NCBI GenBank assembly: GCA_030433215.1
Contig: JAUIMC010000019.1
Span: forward strand, 1-64,000
DNA from: Alphaproteobacteria bacterium
Lineage (GTDB): Bacteria; Pseudomonadota; Alphaproteobacteria; Caulobacterales; Parvularculaceae
Length of the DNA: 64,000 nt
Direction: 5' to 3'
Part shown: positions 53,242-62,802 of the stretch, one piece after another
How the letters are laid out: each line of letters starts with the position of its first letter
Numbering within the stretch: the first letter of the stretch is position 1
Position numbers and translations under genes: made by a program
The notes under the pieces: generated by a model
What the model saw: the letters and a program-made list of their open reading frames with translations, nothing else
Databases searched by the model: none
What the model was told of the DNA's origin: nothing

Positions 53242-54315
53242 ATGAACGTCCCCCAGTCCGTCAAGCTCGCCGGCGTCATTGTCGCGCTCATCGTTCTTTA
53301 CTTCTTGGTGAAGGGGCTGTTCGGCGGCGCGCCCTCCTCCGAGGAGGCGCAGGCCGCCGCGCCGGAAGAGTTTACCGTCATCTACCAAACCGTCTCGCCC
53401 CGCGACTGGCGCGATGAAGTCACCGTGCGCGGACGCACCGAGGCCGACCGCAAGGTGATCGTCAGGGCCGAGACCAGCGGCGCCGTCGCCGAAACGCCCG
53501 CCGAACTCGGCGCGCTCGTTTCCACGGGCGAGGTGTTGTGCCGGCTCAATGTGGACGCGCGCCAGGCCCAGCTCGCCGAAGCCCGCGCCGCGCGCGCCAA
53601 GGCGAAGCTCGATTATGACGCGGCCGTGAAACTGAGCGAGGACGGCTTCCGCTCTGAAACCGCCGTCGCCTCCGCGAAAGCGGTGCTCGATCAGGCGGCG
53701 GCGCAGCTCGAGCGCGCTCGCACCGAACTGGCGAAAACCGAAATCAAAGCGCCCTTCGACGGCGTTTTCGACGAACGCCATGTTGAACTCGGCGACTTCA
53801 TGAATGTGGGCGACCCTTGCGCCACCGTCATTCAGCGCTCGCCTTTCCTCGTCGTCGGCGCAGTTTCGGAACGCGACGTCGCGAAAATCAGGAAAGGCGA
53901 CCGCGGCCGCGCGCGCCTCGCCACCGGCGAAAGCATCGACGGCGTCGTCCGCTTCGTGGCGACCAGCGCCGAGCCCGCGACCCGCACCTTCGATGTGGAG
54001 CTTGAAGTGCCGAACGAGGACGGGACCTTGCGCGACGGCGTCACCGCCGAATTCACGGTTTTCGCAGAGGAGCGCAGCGCCCACCGCACGCCCCGGGCCG
54101 CGCTCGTTCTCAACGACGAAGGCGATATCGGCTTGAGAACCCTCGATGAGGGGAATATCGTCCGTTTCAAGCCGGTGCGGCTGATCGGCGAAACGCCGTC
54201 AGGGGTTTGGGTCGCCGGCCTTTCCGGCGACGTGCGGGTGATCACCAGCGGCCAGCTTTACGTGAATGAAGGCCAGGAGGTCGCCGCCGTCGAAGCTGAC
54301 GAGGCTGACTCATGA
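53242..54315 (+). CDS. RND efflux pump periplasmic adaptor subunit
   Basis: The 357-residue membrane-fusion protein has an N-terminal anchor (about 9-27), a lipoyl/barrel-sandwich part ('VTVRGRTEADRKVIVRAETS' and 'IKAPFDGVFDERHVELGDFM') with a helical hairpin between, and a beta-barrel ('RTFDVELEVPNEDGTLRDGV'). It connects the inner-membrane pump to an outer-membrane channel. Its stop overlaps the next start (ATGA at 54312-54315), so the two are coupled. No outer-membrane channel gene is seen here. Confidence 0.92.
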   Translation: MNVPQSVKLAGVIVALIVLYFLVKGLFGGAPSSEEAQAAAPEEFTVIYQTVSPRDWRDEVTVRGRTEADRKVIVRAETSGAVAETPAELGALVSTGEVLCRLNVDARQAQLAEARAARAKAKLDYDAAVKLSEDGFRSETAVASAKAVLDQAAAQLERARTELAKTEIKAPFDGVFDERHVELGDFMNVGDPCATVIQRSPFLVVGAVSERDVAKIRKGDRGRARLATGESIDGVVRFVATSAEPATRTFDVELEVPNEDGTLRDGVTAEFTVFAEERSAHRTPRAALVLNDEGDIGLRTLDEGNIVRFKPVRLIGETPSGVWVAGLSGDVRVITSGQLYVNEGQEVAAVEADEADS

Positions 54316-57300
54316 CCTCGATTATCGACGCCGCCTTTTCGCGCACCCGCGTCGTCATGACGGCGCTGGTCGTCATGGTGTTTTTCGGCCTCGTCGCCTA
54401 CCAGACCATCCCGCGCGAGGGCGACCCGGACGTGCCCGTGCCGTTTGTGGGCGTCACCATTCCCCTGCCCGGCATTTCGCCCGAAGACGGCGAGCGCCTG
54501 CTGCTCCGGCCCACCGAACTCGAACTGCAAAATGTCGAGGGCCTGAAACAGATGGACGCCTTCGCCTATGACAGCGCGGCGCAGTTCATTCTCGAATTTC
54601 AGCCCACCGTCGACATCGACCAGGCGGTGCTCGACGTGCGCGAGGCGGTCGACCGCGCCAAGTCGGAATACCCCGACGACGCCGAAGAACCGCTGATCCA
54701 GGAATTCAACGCCCAGACGCAGTTTCCGATCCTGACCACGATCATTTACGGCGACGCGCCGGAGCGCTCGCTGATCCAGATCGCGCAGCGTCTAGAGGAC
54801 AAGCTTGAAAGCATCTCCGGGGTTCTCGAAGCGCGGCTCACCGGCGCGCGCGAGGAGTTGCTTGAGGTCATCGTCGATCCGGAAACGCTCGAGTCCTACG
54901 GGCTCACCGAATTCGAGGTCCTCAACGCCGTCACCTCCAACAACCAGCTCGTGACCGCCGGCTCCGTCGATGTCGGCGACGGGCGCTTCACGGTGAAGGC
55001 ACCGGGCCTCGTGCGCAATGCGCAGGACCTCGCGGCGACCCCGGTCAGGGTCAGCGGCGAGAATGTCCTCACCATCGGCGACGTCGCGTCCGTGCGGCGG
55101 ACCTTCAAGGACCGCGAAGGCTACGCCATCTTCAACGGCGACCTCGCCATCGGCGTCGAAATTTCCAAGCGCTCCGGTTTCAACATCGTCGAGACCATCG
55201 AGGAAGCGCGGCGCGTCATCGAAGAGGATGCGCAAAGCTGGCCGGCGACGATCCGCTATGAGTTCATCAGCGACCAGTCCACCTTCGTCAAAGACAGCCT
55301 CGAAGGCCTCACCGCCTCGGTGATGACCGCAGTGCTGCTTGTCATGATCGTGGTGGTCGCGGCGCTGGGCCTCCGATCGGCGCTGATGGTCGGCATCGCC
55401 ATTCCCTCAACCTTCCTGATGGGTTTCCTCCTGCTCGCCGTCTCCGGCTACACGCTCAACATGATGGTGATGTTCGGCCTCATCCTCGCGGTCGGCATGC
55501 TGGTCGACGGCGCCATCGTCATCGTCGAATACGCCGACCGGCGCATGGCCGAAGGCGCGGCCCGGCGCGAGGCCTATCTCGAAGCGTCAAAACGCATGTT
55601 CTGGCCGGTCATCACCTCGACGGCGACGACGCTGGCCGCCTTCGTGCCGTTCCTGTTCTGGAAGGACACGGTGGGCGAGTTCATGAAATTCCTGCCGCTC
55701 ACCCTGATCTTCATTCTGCTCTCATCGCTTCTGGTGGCGCTGATTTTCCTGCCCGTCATCGGCACGCTGTTCGCCATTCCCGACTGGGCGAAGAAGAAGT
55801 TCAAGCTCAAGGGCAAGACGGAGAAGCCGGAAAAGAAATACGAGGTCGACGAGATCGATCCGACGACCCTCGACGGGCCCATCGCCAGCTATTCGAAAGT
55901 GCTGAAGCAACTCGTCCGGCGCCCGCTCATGGTGATGGCCGCGGCCGCGGGCGTGATGTTCATCTGCATTTCGTCCTTCATGGCCGCAGCGCCGGAAGTC
56001 GAGTTCTTCATCCGCAATGACGACGACCAGATGAACGTGCTGGTGCTGGCGCGGGGCAACCTGTCGGCGGATCAGCGCATCGAGATCGTCAAGGATGTCG
56101 CGACGCGCGTCGAAGACCATCCGGCGATCAAGCATATCTATCTCCAGACCGGCTCGGAGCTCGCCCGCGGCAATGACATGCCCGTGGAGACCATCGGCCA
56201 GGTCGGCATCACGCTGGTCGACTACACCAAGCGGGAGCATTCCTTTGTGGTGCTCGACGAGCTGCGCGAGATGGTGCGGGGCGTGCCCGGCGTTCATGTG
56301 GAAGTGCGCCAGCGCGCGCCCGGCCCCGATGTCGGCAAGGATGCGCAGCTGGAAATTTCCTCTCCGGATTTCGAGGCCATGGTCGCCGCCGCGAAAAAGA
56401 CGCGCGCCTTCATGGACGGGGCGACGATCGAAATCGACGGCCGCGAAGTCCAGGCCTATATGGACCAGGAAGACACGCTGCCGCTTCCCGGCATCGAATG
56501 GGAAGTCGAAATCGACCGCGCGCTCGCAGGGCGCTACGGGCTTTCCGTGCAGCAGGCGGGCGCGGTGCTGCAATTCGTGACCGACGGCCTTCTCGTCGAC
56601 AAATACCGCCCCCAGGACGCCGACGACGAAGTCGACATCCGCGTGCGCTATCCGGAAGAAAACCGCAATATCTTCGCGCTCGATCAGGTGCGCGTGCAAA
56701 CGCCCCAGGGCTCCGTGCCGCTGTCGAATTTCGTCACCGTCGCGCCGAAACAGCAGGTCGACCGGATCACGCGCCGCGACGGCTCGCGCATCATCGAGGT
56801 CAAGGCGAACGGCAACACCAATGTCGAAGGCCATACGGTGAGCCAGGACCGCGCCATCGATCTGTTGAAGGACTGGCTCGAAAGCGGCGCGCTCGGCGAC
56901 GACGTCACCTGGGTGATGCGCGGCGCCGACGAGGAAACCGCCGCTGCTGCGAGCTTCTTCCAGAACGCCATGCTGGCGGCGCTGTTCATGATCGCGATGA
57001 TCCTGCTCCTCGAGTTCAACAGCTTCTATCACGCGGCGCTGACGCTGAGCGCGGTGATCCTCTCGGTCTTCGGCGTGCTCTTGTCCATCGCCATCACCGG
57101 CCAGTACATTTCCGTGATCATGACCGGCACCGGCATTGTCGCGCTGGCCGGCATCGTCGTGAACAACAACATCGTCCTGATCGACACCTATCAATATCTA
57201 AGGCGCAAGGGCCTCGGCGTTGAAGACGCCGTGGTGCGCACGGCCGCGCAGCGCGTCCGCCCGGTTCTCCTGACGACGGCGACGACCATTCTCGGCCTTT

Positions 57301-57593
57301 TGCCCATGGTGTTCGAGATCAATGTAGATTTCGGCGCGGGCACCGTCACGCACGGCTCCACGACCTCGGACTGGTGGGTGCTCTTGTCCTCCGCCGTCGT
57401 TTACGGACTGGCTTTCTCGACCGTGCTGACGCTGATCCTCACGCCGGTGATGCTCGCCGCGCCGACCGTCTTGCGCAACCGCATTCCAGGCGCCGCCGGC
57501 TGGGTGAAACGGAAAATTTCCCGCGGCAAAGGCGGGATGAAACCCGACGACAGGCCCCGGATCGATACGGACGTTCCGCGCGCCGCGGAATAA
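54312..57593 (+). CDS. RND-type efflux transporter, inner-membrane permease
   Basis: The 1,093-residue permease has the 12-helix AcrB/HAE layout with two large periplasmic loops. Recognisable are 'VRLTGAREELLEVIVDPE'-like loop sequence, 'VVVAALGLRSALMVGIAIPS', 'MFGLILAVGMLVDGAIVIVE' with the proton-relay Asp, and 'GIVVNNNIVLIDTYQYLRRK' in the second half. A short charged insert follows helix 6 (about 495-525). The family is proton-driven; the substrate (drug, lipid or metal) cannot be assigned. The length is slightly above the typical 1,040. Confidence 0.93.
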   Translation: MTSIIDAAFSRTRVVMTALVVMVFFGLVAYQTIPREGDPDVPVPFVGVTIPLPGISPEDGERLLLRPTELELQNVEGLKQMDAFAYDSAAQFILEFQPTVDIDQAVLDVREAVDRAKSEYPDDAEEPLIQEFNAQTQFPILTTIIYGDAPERSLIQIAQRLEDKLESISGVLEARLTGAREELLEVIVDPETLESYGLTEFEVLNAVTSNNQLVTAGSVDVGDGRFTVKAPGLVRNAQDLAATPVRVSGENVLTIGDVASVRRTFKDREGYAIFNGDLAIGVEISKRSGFNIVETIEEARRVIEEDAQSWPATIRYEFISDQSTFVKDSLEGLTASVMTAVLLVMIVVVAALGLRSALMVGIAIPSTFLMGFLLLAVSGYTLNMMVMFGLILAVGMLVDGAIVIVEYADRRMAEGAARREAYLEASKRMFWPVITSTATTLAAFVPFLFWKDTVGEFMKFLPLTLIFILLSSLLVALIFLPVIGTLFAIPDWAKKKFKLKGKTEKPEKKYEVDEIDPTTLDGPIASYSKVLKQLVRRPLMVMAAAAGVMFICISSFMAAAPEVEFFIRNDDDQMNVLVLARGNLSADQRIEIVKDVATRVEDHPAIKHIYLQTGSELARGNDMPVETIGQVGITLVDYTKREHSFVVLDELREMVRGVPGVHVEVRQRAPGPDVGKDAQLEISSPDFEAMVAAAKKTRAFMDGATIEIDGREVQAYMDQEDTLPLPGIEWEVEIDRALAGRYGLSVQQAGAVLQFVTDGLLVDKYRPQDADDEVDIRVRYPEENRNIFALDQVRVQTPQGSVPLSNFVTVAPKQQVDRITRRDGSRIIEVKANGNTNVEGHTVSQDRAIDLLKDWLESGALGDDVTWVMRGADEETAAAASFFQNAMLAALFMIAMILLLEFNSFYHAALTLSAVILSVFGVLLSIAITGQYISVIMTGTGIVALAGIVVNNNIVLIDTYQYLRRKGLGVEDAVVRTAAQRVRPVLLTTATTILGLLPMVFEINVDFGAGTVTHGSTTSDWWVLLSSAVVYGLAFSTVLTLILTPVMLAAPTVLRNRIPGAAGWVKRKISRGKGGMKPDDRPRIDTDVPRAAE

Positions 57594-57737
57594 ACCGCCG
57601 TCCGCCTGTAAAAATAACGCTTCCGGACTGTCAACAACCCCGTCTTCACGTCTTTGTTCGATGGCGGGGGGTTGATCCACAGCGTCTCTTGTTGCCTTTT
57701 CGCCCGAACCCCGAAACTTCAACGTCAGGGCGCGATA

Positions 57738-58883
57738 ATGATTTTAGATTCAAATTCCGTCGGATTTGGCGCGCAAATTCGCCAGTCCCCCTTTTTCGAT
57801 GCGACGCGCCGCTGGGGCGCGACAGGGTTCTCCGTTTACAATCACATGTATCTACCTCGCAGCTACGGCGATGCGGAGGAGAATTTCTGGAATCTCGTTG
57901 AGCGCGCCATTCTCTGCGACGTCGCGGCGGAACGCCAGGTCGAGATCACCGGACCGGACGCGGCGGCGTTCACGCAGCTGCTGACGCCGCGCAATCTTTC
58001 AAAGTGCAAGGTCGGCCAGTGCAAATATGTTTTCCTGACGACCGAGGAAGGCGGCGTCATCAACGACCCGGTGCTGTTGCGTCTCGGTGAAAATCATTTC
58101 TGGTTGTCGCTCGCCGACAGCGACGGATTGCTGTGGGCGAAGGGCGTCGCCGCTTATGCCGGGCTGAATGTCGAGATCAGGGAGCCCGACGTTTCGCCGC
58201 TGCAATTACAAGGGCCGCGCTCCCTCGACATCATGAAGGCCCTGTTCGGCGACGATATCGAGACGCTCAAATATTACTGGCTGATCGAAACCGAGCTCGA
58301 CGGCATTCCCCTCGTCGTATCGCGCACCGGCTGGTCGAGCGAACGCGGCTACGAGATCTATCTCAGGGATCACCGCATGGGCGACAAGCTGTGGGAGATG
58401 ATCATGGCCGCCGGCGAGCCCTTCGGCCTGAAGCCCGGCCACACCTCGACGATCCGGCGGATCGAAGGCGCCATGCTCTCCTATCACGCCGACATGGACA
58501 TCGAGACCAACCCCTTCGAACTAGGCCTCGACCGTCTCGTGGATCTTGACATGGATGCGCCCTTCATCGGCAAGGACGCCCTGAAAGCCATCAAAGCCAA
58601 AGGGGTCTCGCGGCGGCTCGCCGGCTTCGAGATCGGCGGCGCGCCGCTGGCTCGGCCCAATGAGAAACACTGGCCCCTGACCGCGAAGGGCGAAACGCTC
58701 GGCAAAATCACCTCTGCCGTTTATTCGCCGCGCCTTGAAAAGAACATCGCGCTCGGCATGGTCAGGACGGATCACAGCGCGGAAGGCGCGGCGCTGACGG
58801 TTTTGTGCGACGGGGACGAGCGGCCCGCGACGGTCGTCGAAAAACCGTTCTACGATCCCAAAAAGAAAATCGCGAGCGCGTAA
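57738..58883 (+). CDS. GcvT-superfamily protein, DmdA-like (possible DMSP demethylase)
   Basis: The 381-residue protein belongs to the folate-binding aminomethyltransferase superfamily. The N-terminal part reads 'RQVEITGPDAAAFTQLL', 'LSKCKVGQCKYVFL', 'GGVINDPVLLRLGENHFWLS' and 'ADSDGLLWAKGVA', which matches my memory of DmdA, the marine DMSP demethylase, better than that of GcvT. DmdA transfers a methyl group from DMSP to tetrahydrofolate. No DmdBCD genes or DMSP transporter lie near, so a non-DmdA relative cannot be excluded. Start at ATG 57738; the upstream frame has no homology. Confidence 0.65.
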   Translation: MILDSNSVGFGAQIRQSPFFDATRRWGATGFSVYNHMYLPRSYGDAEENFWNLVERAILCDVAAERQVEITGPDAAAFTQLLTPRNLSKCKVGQCKYVFLTTEEGGVINDPVLLRLGENHFWLSLADSDGLLWAKGVAAYAGLNVEIREPDVSPLQLQGPRSLDIMKALFGDDIETLKYYWLIETELDGIPLVVSRTGWSSERGYEIYLRDHRMGDKLWEMIMAAGEPFGLKPGHTSTIRRIEGAMLSYHADMDIETNPFELGLDRLVDLDMDAPFIGKDALKAIKAKGVSRRLAGFEIGGAPLARPNEKHWPLTAKGETLGKITSAVYSPRLEKNIALGMVRTDHSAEGAALTVLCDGDERPATVVEKPFYDPKKKIASA

Positions 58884-58895
58884 GGCCTCAGCGCT

Positions 58896-59897
58896 CTAAT
58901 TGGCGTCTTCCTCGGCGGGCGCGTCGTCGGTTTCCTCGCCCGACTCCGGCACGTCGAAAATCTGACCTGGATAGATGAGGTCCGGATTGCGGATCTGCGC
59001 CGCATTCGCCGCATAGATGACGGTGTATTGCGCGCCCTGGCCATAGGCGCGGCGCGCAATGCGCCACAGGCTGTTGCCGGGCTGGACGATCACCTTGCCG
59101 TCGCGCAACACGATCTGTTCCGGCCGCGCCCGCTCAAAGGGAAGCTCGATGGCGTATTCGGGCCGGCCCTCCTCATCGAGCTGGATCGCCAGAAGCTGAT
59201 AGACGCCGGGCTCGATCTGCACCTCCGGCGCGAGGCGCCAGCGCCCGTTCTCATCCGCAGGGGTGCGGCCGATAAGCTGGCGGTTGATGTAAAGTTCGAC
59301 GATCCGGCCGGGCGTCGCGCGCCCGGAAAAGATCACCGCGCCCGTATCGTCATAGTCGATGACGTCGAGCGACAGGGGGCCAAGGCCTTCAGGGCGTTCG
59401 CGCGGCTCCTGCAGCACTTCCGTGGCGCCGCCCGGCGTGGTTCTGAGGACCAGCGGCAGATCGCCCTCGCGCTCCGGCACATAGATGACGATGGTGTCTT
59501 CGGAGCGGACCGTCACCCCGTCTTCGGTCTCCATGGAAAGGCTGAGCTCCACGGGGCCGGCGTCGAGCGGCGTATCGGTGGCGATCACCCAGCTGCCGTC
59601 CGCCTCCGCGGGAAGCTTCGCAAGCTCTTCATCATTGGCGTATATGGTGACTTCCGAGCCGGGCTTGGCGCGCCCGGCGATGACGGCGTAGCCCGAGCGG
59701 TCGACCCGCACGATGTCGAAGCTCGGCAAGGCGGCTTCGGCGGGGATTTCCTCGGCCGGCTCCGCGGCGCCGGGGTCGCTCGGCGCGGCTGTTTCTTCGG
59801 CGGGGGTTTCTTCTTCGATGATCTTGAAGCGCTCGGCCGCTTTCCAGCCGATGAAACCGAGAACGATCAGTAAGAGGACAATGATGACGATGCGCAC
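58896..59897 (-). CDS. LysM-domain protein with Ig-like repeats
   Basis: The 333-residue protein has an N-terminal membrane anchor (about 2-20), an acidic Ala/Glu/Pro linker, two Ig-like beta domains ('GYAVIAGRAKPGSEVTIYAN' and 'GAVIFSGRATPGRIVELYIN') and a C-terminal LysM domain (about 268-318; 'GNSLWRIARRAYGQG' to 'NPDLIYPGQIF'). LysM binds peptidoglycan, so it is likely a periplasmic anchored protein. Its role is unknown. It faces the DmdA-like gene, with a 12-bp convergent gap. Confidence 0.88.
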   Translation of the reverse strand: MRIVIIVLLLIVLGFIGWKAAERFKIIEEETPAEETAAPSDPGAAEPAEEIPAEAALPSFDIVRVDRSGYAVIAGRAKPGSEVTIYANDEELAKLPAEADGSWVIATDTPLDAGPVELSLSMETEDGVTVRSEDTIVIYVPEREGDLPLVLRTTPGGATEVLQEPRERPEGLGPLSLDVIDYDDTGAVIFSGRATPGRIVELYINRQLIGRTPADENGRWRLAPEVQIEPGVYQLLAIQLDEEGRPEYAIELPFERARPEQIVLRDGKVIVQPGNSLWRIARRAYGQGAQYTVIYAANAAQIRNPDLIYPGQIFDVPESGEETDDAPAEEDAN

Positions 59898-59998
59898 AAG
59901 AACCGCTCCTTAACGCTTTTCAGGAAGCTTTATATGCACTTTACCCAACTGGAAATCCGCGTACAATGCCACCCCAACAACAAGAAACGTGTAAGATT

Positions 59999-60553
59999 AT
60001 GAAATCATTATGTGTTTACTGCGGCTCGCGGCCCGGAAACGACCCCGCTTTTAAAGAAGCCGCCATTCAGACCGGTCAGGAAGCAGCCCGCCGCGGCTGC
60101 CGCATCGTCTATGGCGGCGGCAAGCTCGGCCTCATGGGCGCCACCGCCGGCGCCGCGCGCGACTCGGGCGGCAAGGTTTTCGGCGTCATCCCGGATTTTC
60201 TGGTCGAGCTCGAGGGCGTCCTTGAGGGCGTCGATCACAAGATCGTCGACAACATGCATGAGCGCAAAATGCTGATGTATGAGGAGTCGGACGCGTTCCT
60301 CACCCTGCCCGGCGGCATCGGCACGCTCGAAGAGCTCGTCGAGGTTCTGTCCTGGGCGCGGCTCGGCCTTCACAAAAAGCCGATCATCGTCCTCGACATC
60401 AACGGCTTCTGGTCGCCGCTGCGCGAGCTCATCAACCACTTCGTGGAAAAAGAACTCGCCGACAAGCTGCTGATCGATGATCTGATCTTCGTCGACAGTG
60501 TCGAAGCGGTGTTCGAGACGGCGGAAAAGCGCATGTTGCGCGCCCGCGCATAA
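59999..60553 (+). CDS. LOG-family protein (nucleotide 5'-monophosphate phosphoribohydrolase)
   Basis: The 184-residue protein has the two signatures of the LOG family: GGGKLGLMG (39-47) and PGGIGTLEE (104-112). Plant LOG proteins release cytokinin bases from their nucleotides; bacterial relatives hydrolyse AMP and similar nucleotides, and some are still labelled lysine decarboxylases by mistake. The ATG at 59999 ('MKSLCVYCGS') matches the family start; an upstream ATG at 59966 is also open. It converges with gltX across 5 bp. Confidence 0.92.
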   Translation: MKSLCVYCGSRPGNDPAFKEAAIQTGQEAARRGCRIVYGGGKLGLMGATAGAARDSGGKVFGVIPDFLVELEGVLEGVDHKIVDNMHERKMLMYEESDAFLTLPGGIGTLEELVEVLSWARLGLHKKPIIVLDINGFWSPLRELINHFVEKELADKLLIDDLIFVDSVEAVFETAEKRMLRARA

Positions 60554-60558
60554 AACGC

Positions 60559-61887
60559 TTAGGCGCGTTCGCCGTTGAGGCGCGCGCGCGCTTTCTCCGA
60601 TCCGATCAGCGGAAACAGCGCGGCCATTTCCGGTCCGCGCTGGCGGCCCGTGAGCGCAAGCCGCAAGGGCATGAAAAGGGACTTGCCCTTGGCGCCGGTC
60701 TTTTCCTTCACCGCATTGGTGAACGCCGTCCAGCTATCCGCATCGAGCTGATCGGGAACCAGCGCGGCGGCGGCTTTGGCGAAGTCCGGATCCTCGATCA
60801 TGGGATCGACCGCGCCGTCGACCACCTCGATCCACTCGGCAGCGTCTTTGAGCCGCGTGATATTGCCTTTCACCGCCTCCCAAAGCGCCTCGGAAACGCC
60901 CAGCGGTTCAAGCCGGTCCGCGACCGCGTCGTAAGGCGTTTCATGGAGTATCTTGGCGTTCAGCGCCTCGAGCTCGGCCATGTCGAAGCGCGCCGGGGCG
61001 CGGCCCACGCGGTCGAAGTCGAAACTGTCGGCGAGCGCCTGAAGATCGGTCTGCGGCAGCACCGGATCGGCGGTGCCGAGCTTGGCGAGAAGGCTGGTGA
61101 TCGCCGCCGGTTCAAGCCCGTCCTCGCGCATCGCCTCGATCGAGAGCGAGCCGAGCCGTTTCGACAGCCCTTCGCCGTCGGCGCCGACCAGAAGCGAGTG
61201 ATGCGCGAATTGCGGCGGCTCGCCGCCCAGCGCCTTCATCAGCTCGATCTGCACGCCTGTATTGGTGACGTGATCCTCGCCGCGCATCACATGGGTGATG
61301 TTCGAATCGATATCGTCGACGCAACTCGGCAGGGTGTAAAGATACATGCCGTCTTCACGGATCAGCACGGGGTCGGAAACGCTCGCCGTGTCGACGGTCG
61401 TCTCGCCGCGAATGAGGTCGTCCCATTTCACCTGGCCCTGGGAAAGCTTGAAGCGCCAATGGGGCTTCCTGCCTTCCGCTTCGAAAGCCGCGATCTGGTC
61501 TTCGGTGAGGGCCAGCGCCGCGCGGTCGTAAACCGGCGGCAGGCCCCGGGCGCGCTGGATCTTGCGCTTGCGGTCCAGCTCTTCGGCGGTTTCGTAACAG
61601 GGATAGAGAAGCCCCGCCTCCTTCAGCTTTTCCACCGCCGCGTCATAGCTTGAAAACCGCGCGGACTGGCTGAAGGTCTCGTCGTAAGTCAGGCCCAGCC
61701 AGGCGAGGTCGGCGCGGATGCCGTCTTCAAAGGCCTTGGTGGAGCGCTCGAGGTCGGTGTCGTCGATCCGGAGAACGAAAATTCCGCCGGATTTGCGGGC
61801 GAAAAGCCAGTTCCAGAGAGCGGCGCGCACATTGCCCACATGGATTTTTCCGGTGGGGGACGGCGCAAAACGGACTTTGACGGTCAT
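60559..61887 (-). CDS. gltX: Glutamyl-tRNA synthetase GltX
   Basis: The 442-residue class I enzyme charges tRNA-Glu. The HIGH-type motif is HVGN within 'PSPTGKIHVGNVRAALWNW' (16-19), and the KMSKS-type motif is 'EGLSKRLGS' near residue 240. A helical anticodon-binding end follows. Many alphaproteobacteria have two gltX genes and use one for tRNA-Gln via transamidation; which one this is cannot be told. The length is normal for the group. Confidence 0.94.
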   Translation of the reverse strand: MTVKVRFAPSPTGKIHVGNVRAALWNWLFARKSGGIFVLRIDDTDLERSTKAFEDGIRADLAWLGLTYDETFSQSARFSSYDAAVEKLKEAGLLYPCYETAEELDRKRKIQRARGLPPVYDRAALALTEDQIAAFEAEGRKPHWRFKLSQGQVKWDDLIRGETTVDTASVSDPVLIREDGMYLYTLPSCVDDIDSNITHVMRGEDHVTNTGVQIELMKALGGEPPQFAHHSLLVGADGEGLSKRLGSLSIEAMREDGLEPAAITSLLAKLGTADPVLPQTDLQALADSFDFDRVGRAPARFDMAELEALNAKILHETPYDAVADRLEPLGVSEALWEAVKGNITRLKDAAEWIEVVDGAVDPMIEDPDFAKAAAALVPDQLDADSWTAFTNAVKEKTGAKGKSLFMPLRLALTGRQRGPEMAALFPLIGSEKARARLNGERA

Positions 61888-61972
61888 GGGGCTTCCAGCA
61901 TTCGAGAAAGCGACGCCTTAGCCCTTCCCCGAACGCCGGTCAAACGGGCCCGGCGGGGGCCCGCCCGCCGTT

Positions 61973-61990
61973 AAGGAGGCTGGCCTCCTT
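61973..61990. repeat. 7-bp palindrome upstream of the sorting-substrate gene
   Basis: AAGGAGG (61973-61979) pairs perfectly with CCTCCTT (61984-61990) around CTGG. It lies between the gltX start and the gene at 62044. It may be a regulatory hairpin or operator; there is no T-run. Confidence 0.4.
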
Positions 61991-62043
61991 CTTGAAACAA
62001 CGGGGCCAGACAGCACCCATCGCCAAGCCAAGGAGTTCATACA

Positions 62044-62742
62044 GTGTTGCGCCTTAAAACAGTTTTCGCCGGGCTCGCCGGCCTCGCCGCCGCCATGGCC
62101 CTGCCCAGCGCCGCCAGCGCCGCGACCGTTTCAGTCCGGGACAATCCGGACAATGGCGGCTCGGTCTTCGCTTCCAGCCTCGGCCGCTCCGTCTCAATCC
62201 AGCATGACGGGTCGAACCGCACCGTCCAGGCGGGCGCGTTCTCCCTGCAATTCGACGAGGGCGCCGGCTGGACCGATTTCGTCACCTTCTGCCTTCAGCT
62301 GTCGGAATATCTGTCGCTGCCGAAAGATCATGAACGCGTCGCGGGCGCCGATTATTTCGCCTCCGCTGACGACCGTCAGGCGCTCGGCATTCTTTACGGC
62401 AATCTCCTGACCGGTGATCACGCCCTCAAAAACGCCAACACCGCCGCCGCCGCCCAGGCGGTGATCTGGGAAATCGTCGAAGACGGCGCGACCTCTTTCG
62501 ACCTCTCCGCCGGCGACTTTAAACTCTTCACGGCGGATGTCCTTTCCGAAGCCCAGAGCCTGTGGGCGCTGATCATCTCCGGCGACTATGTCGCGAGCGC
62601 GTTCGACGTCTTCCATGCGCGCGGCACGCAGGATCTCATCACTTCGGCCGTGCCGATCCCGGGCGCCCTGCCGCTGCTTCTGTCGGGCATTGCAGGCCTC
62701 GGTTTTGCGAGCCGCAAGCAGCGCAGCCGCGTAATCGCCTAA
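62044..62742 (+). CDS. VPxPx-CTERM exosortase substrate with possible Cys-Gln thioester domain
   Basis: The 232-residue exported protein has a signal peptide (about 1-27, 'PSAASAA' cleavage site). Its C-terminus carries the sorting signal VPIPG (203-207), a hydrophobic helix 'ALPLLLSGIAGLGFAS' and the basic tail RKQRSR, which is the VPLPA-CTERM pattern recognised by exosortase D. In the body, 'TFCLQ' (Cys83) and 'AQAVIW' (Gln138) match the two halves of a thioester-domain motif. The start is a GTG at 62044 following AAGGAG. It is likely anchored by the exosortase at 48528. Confidence 0.8.
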   Translation: MLRLKTVFAGLAGLAAAMALPSAASAATVSVRDNPDNGGSVFASSLGRSVSIQHDGSNRTVQAGAFSLQFDEGAGWTDFVTFCLQLSEYLSLPKDHERVAGADYFASADDRQALGILYGNLLTGDHALKNANTAAAAQAVIWEIVEDGATSFDLSAGDFKLFTADVLSEAQSLWALIISGDYVASAFDVFHARGTQDLITSAVPIPGALPLLLSGIAGLGFASRKQRSRVIA

Positions 62743-62766
62743 CACCGTCTTTCGTGGGGGATGGAG

Positions 62767-62795
62767 AAGGCCGGGTTCGCCCGGCCTTTTCTTTT
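62767..62795 (+). terminator. Intrinsic terminator of the VPxPx-CTERM gene
   Basis: A 7-bp stem GGCCGGG (62769-62775) / CCCGGCC (62780-62786) with a TTCG loop is followed by TTTTCTTTT. It lies 25 bp after the stop codon. Confidence 0.9.
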
Positions 62796-62802
62796 ATGCC
62801 GG

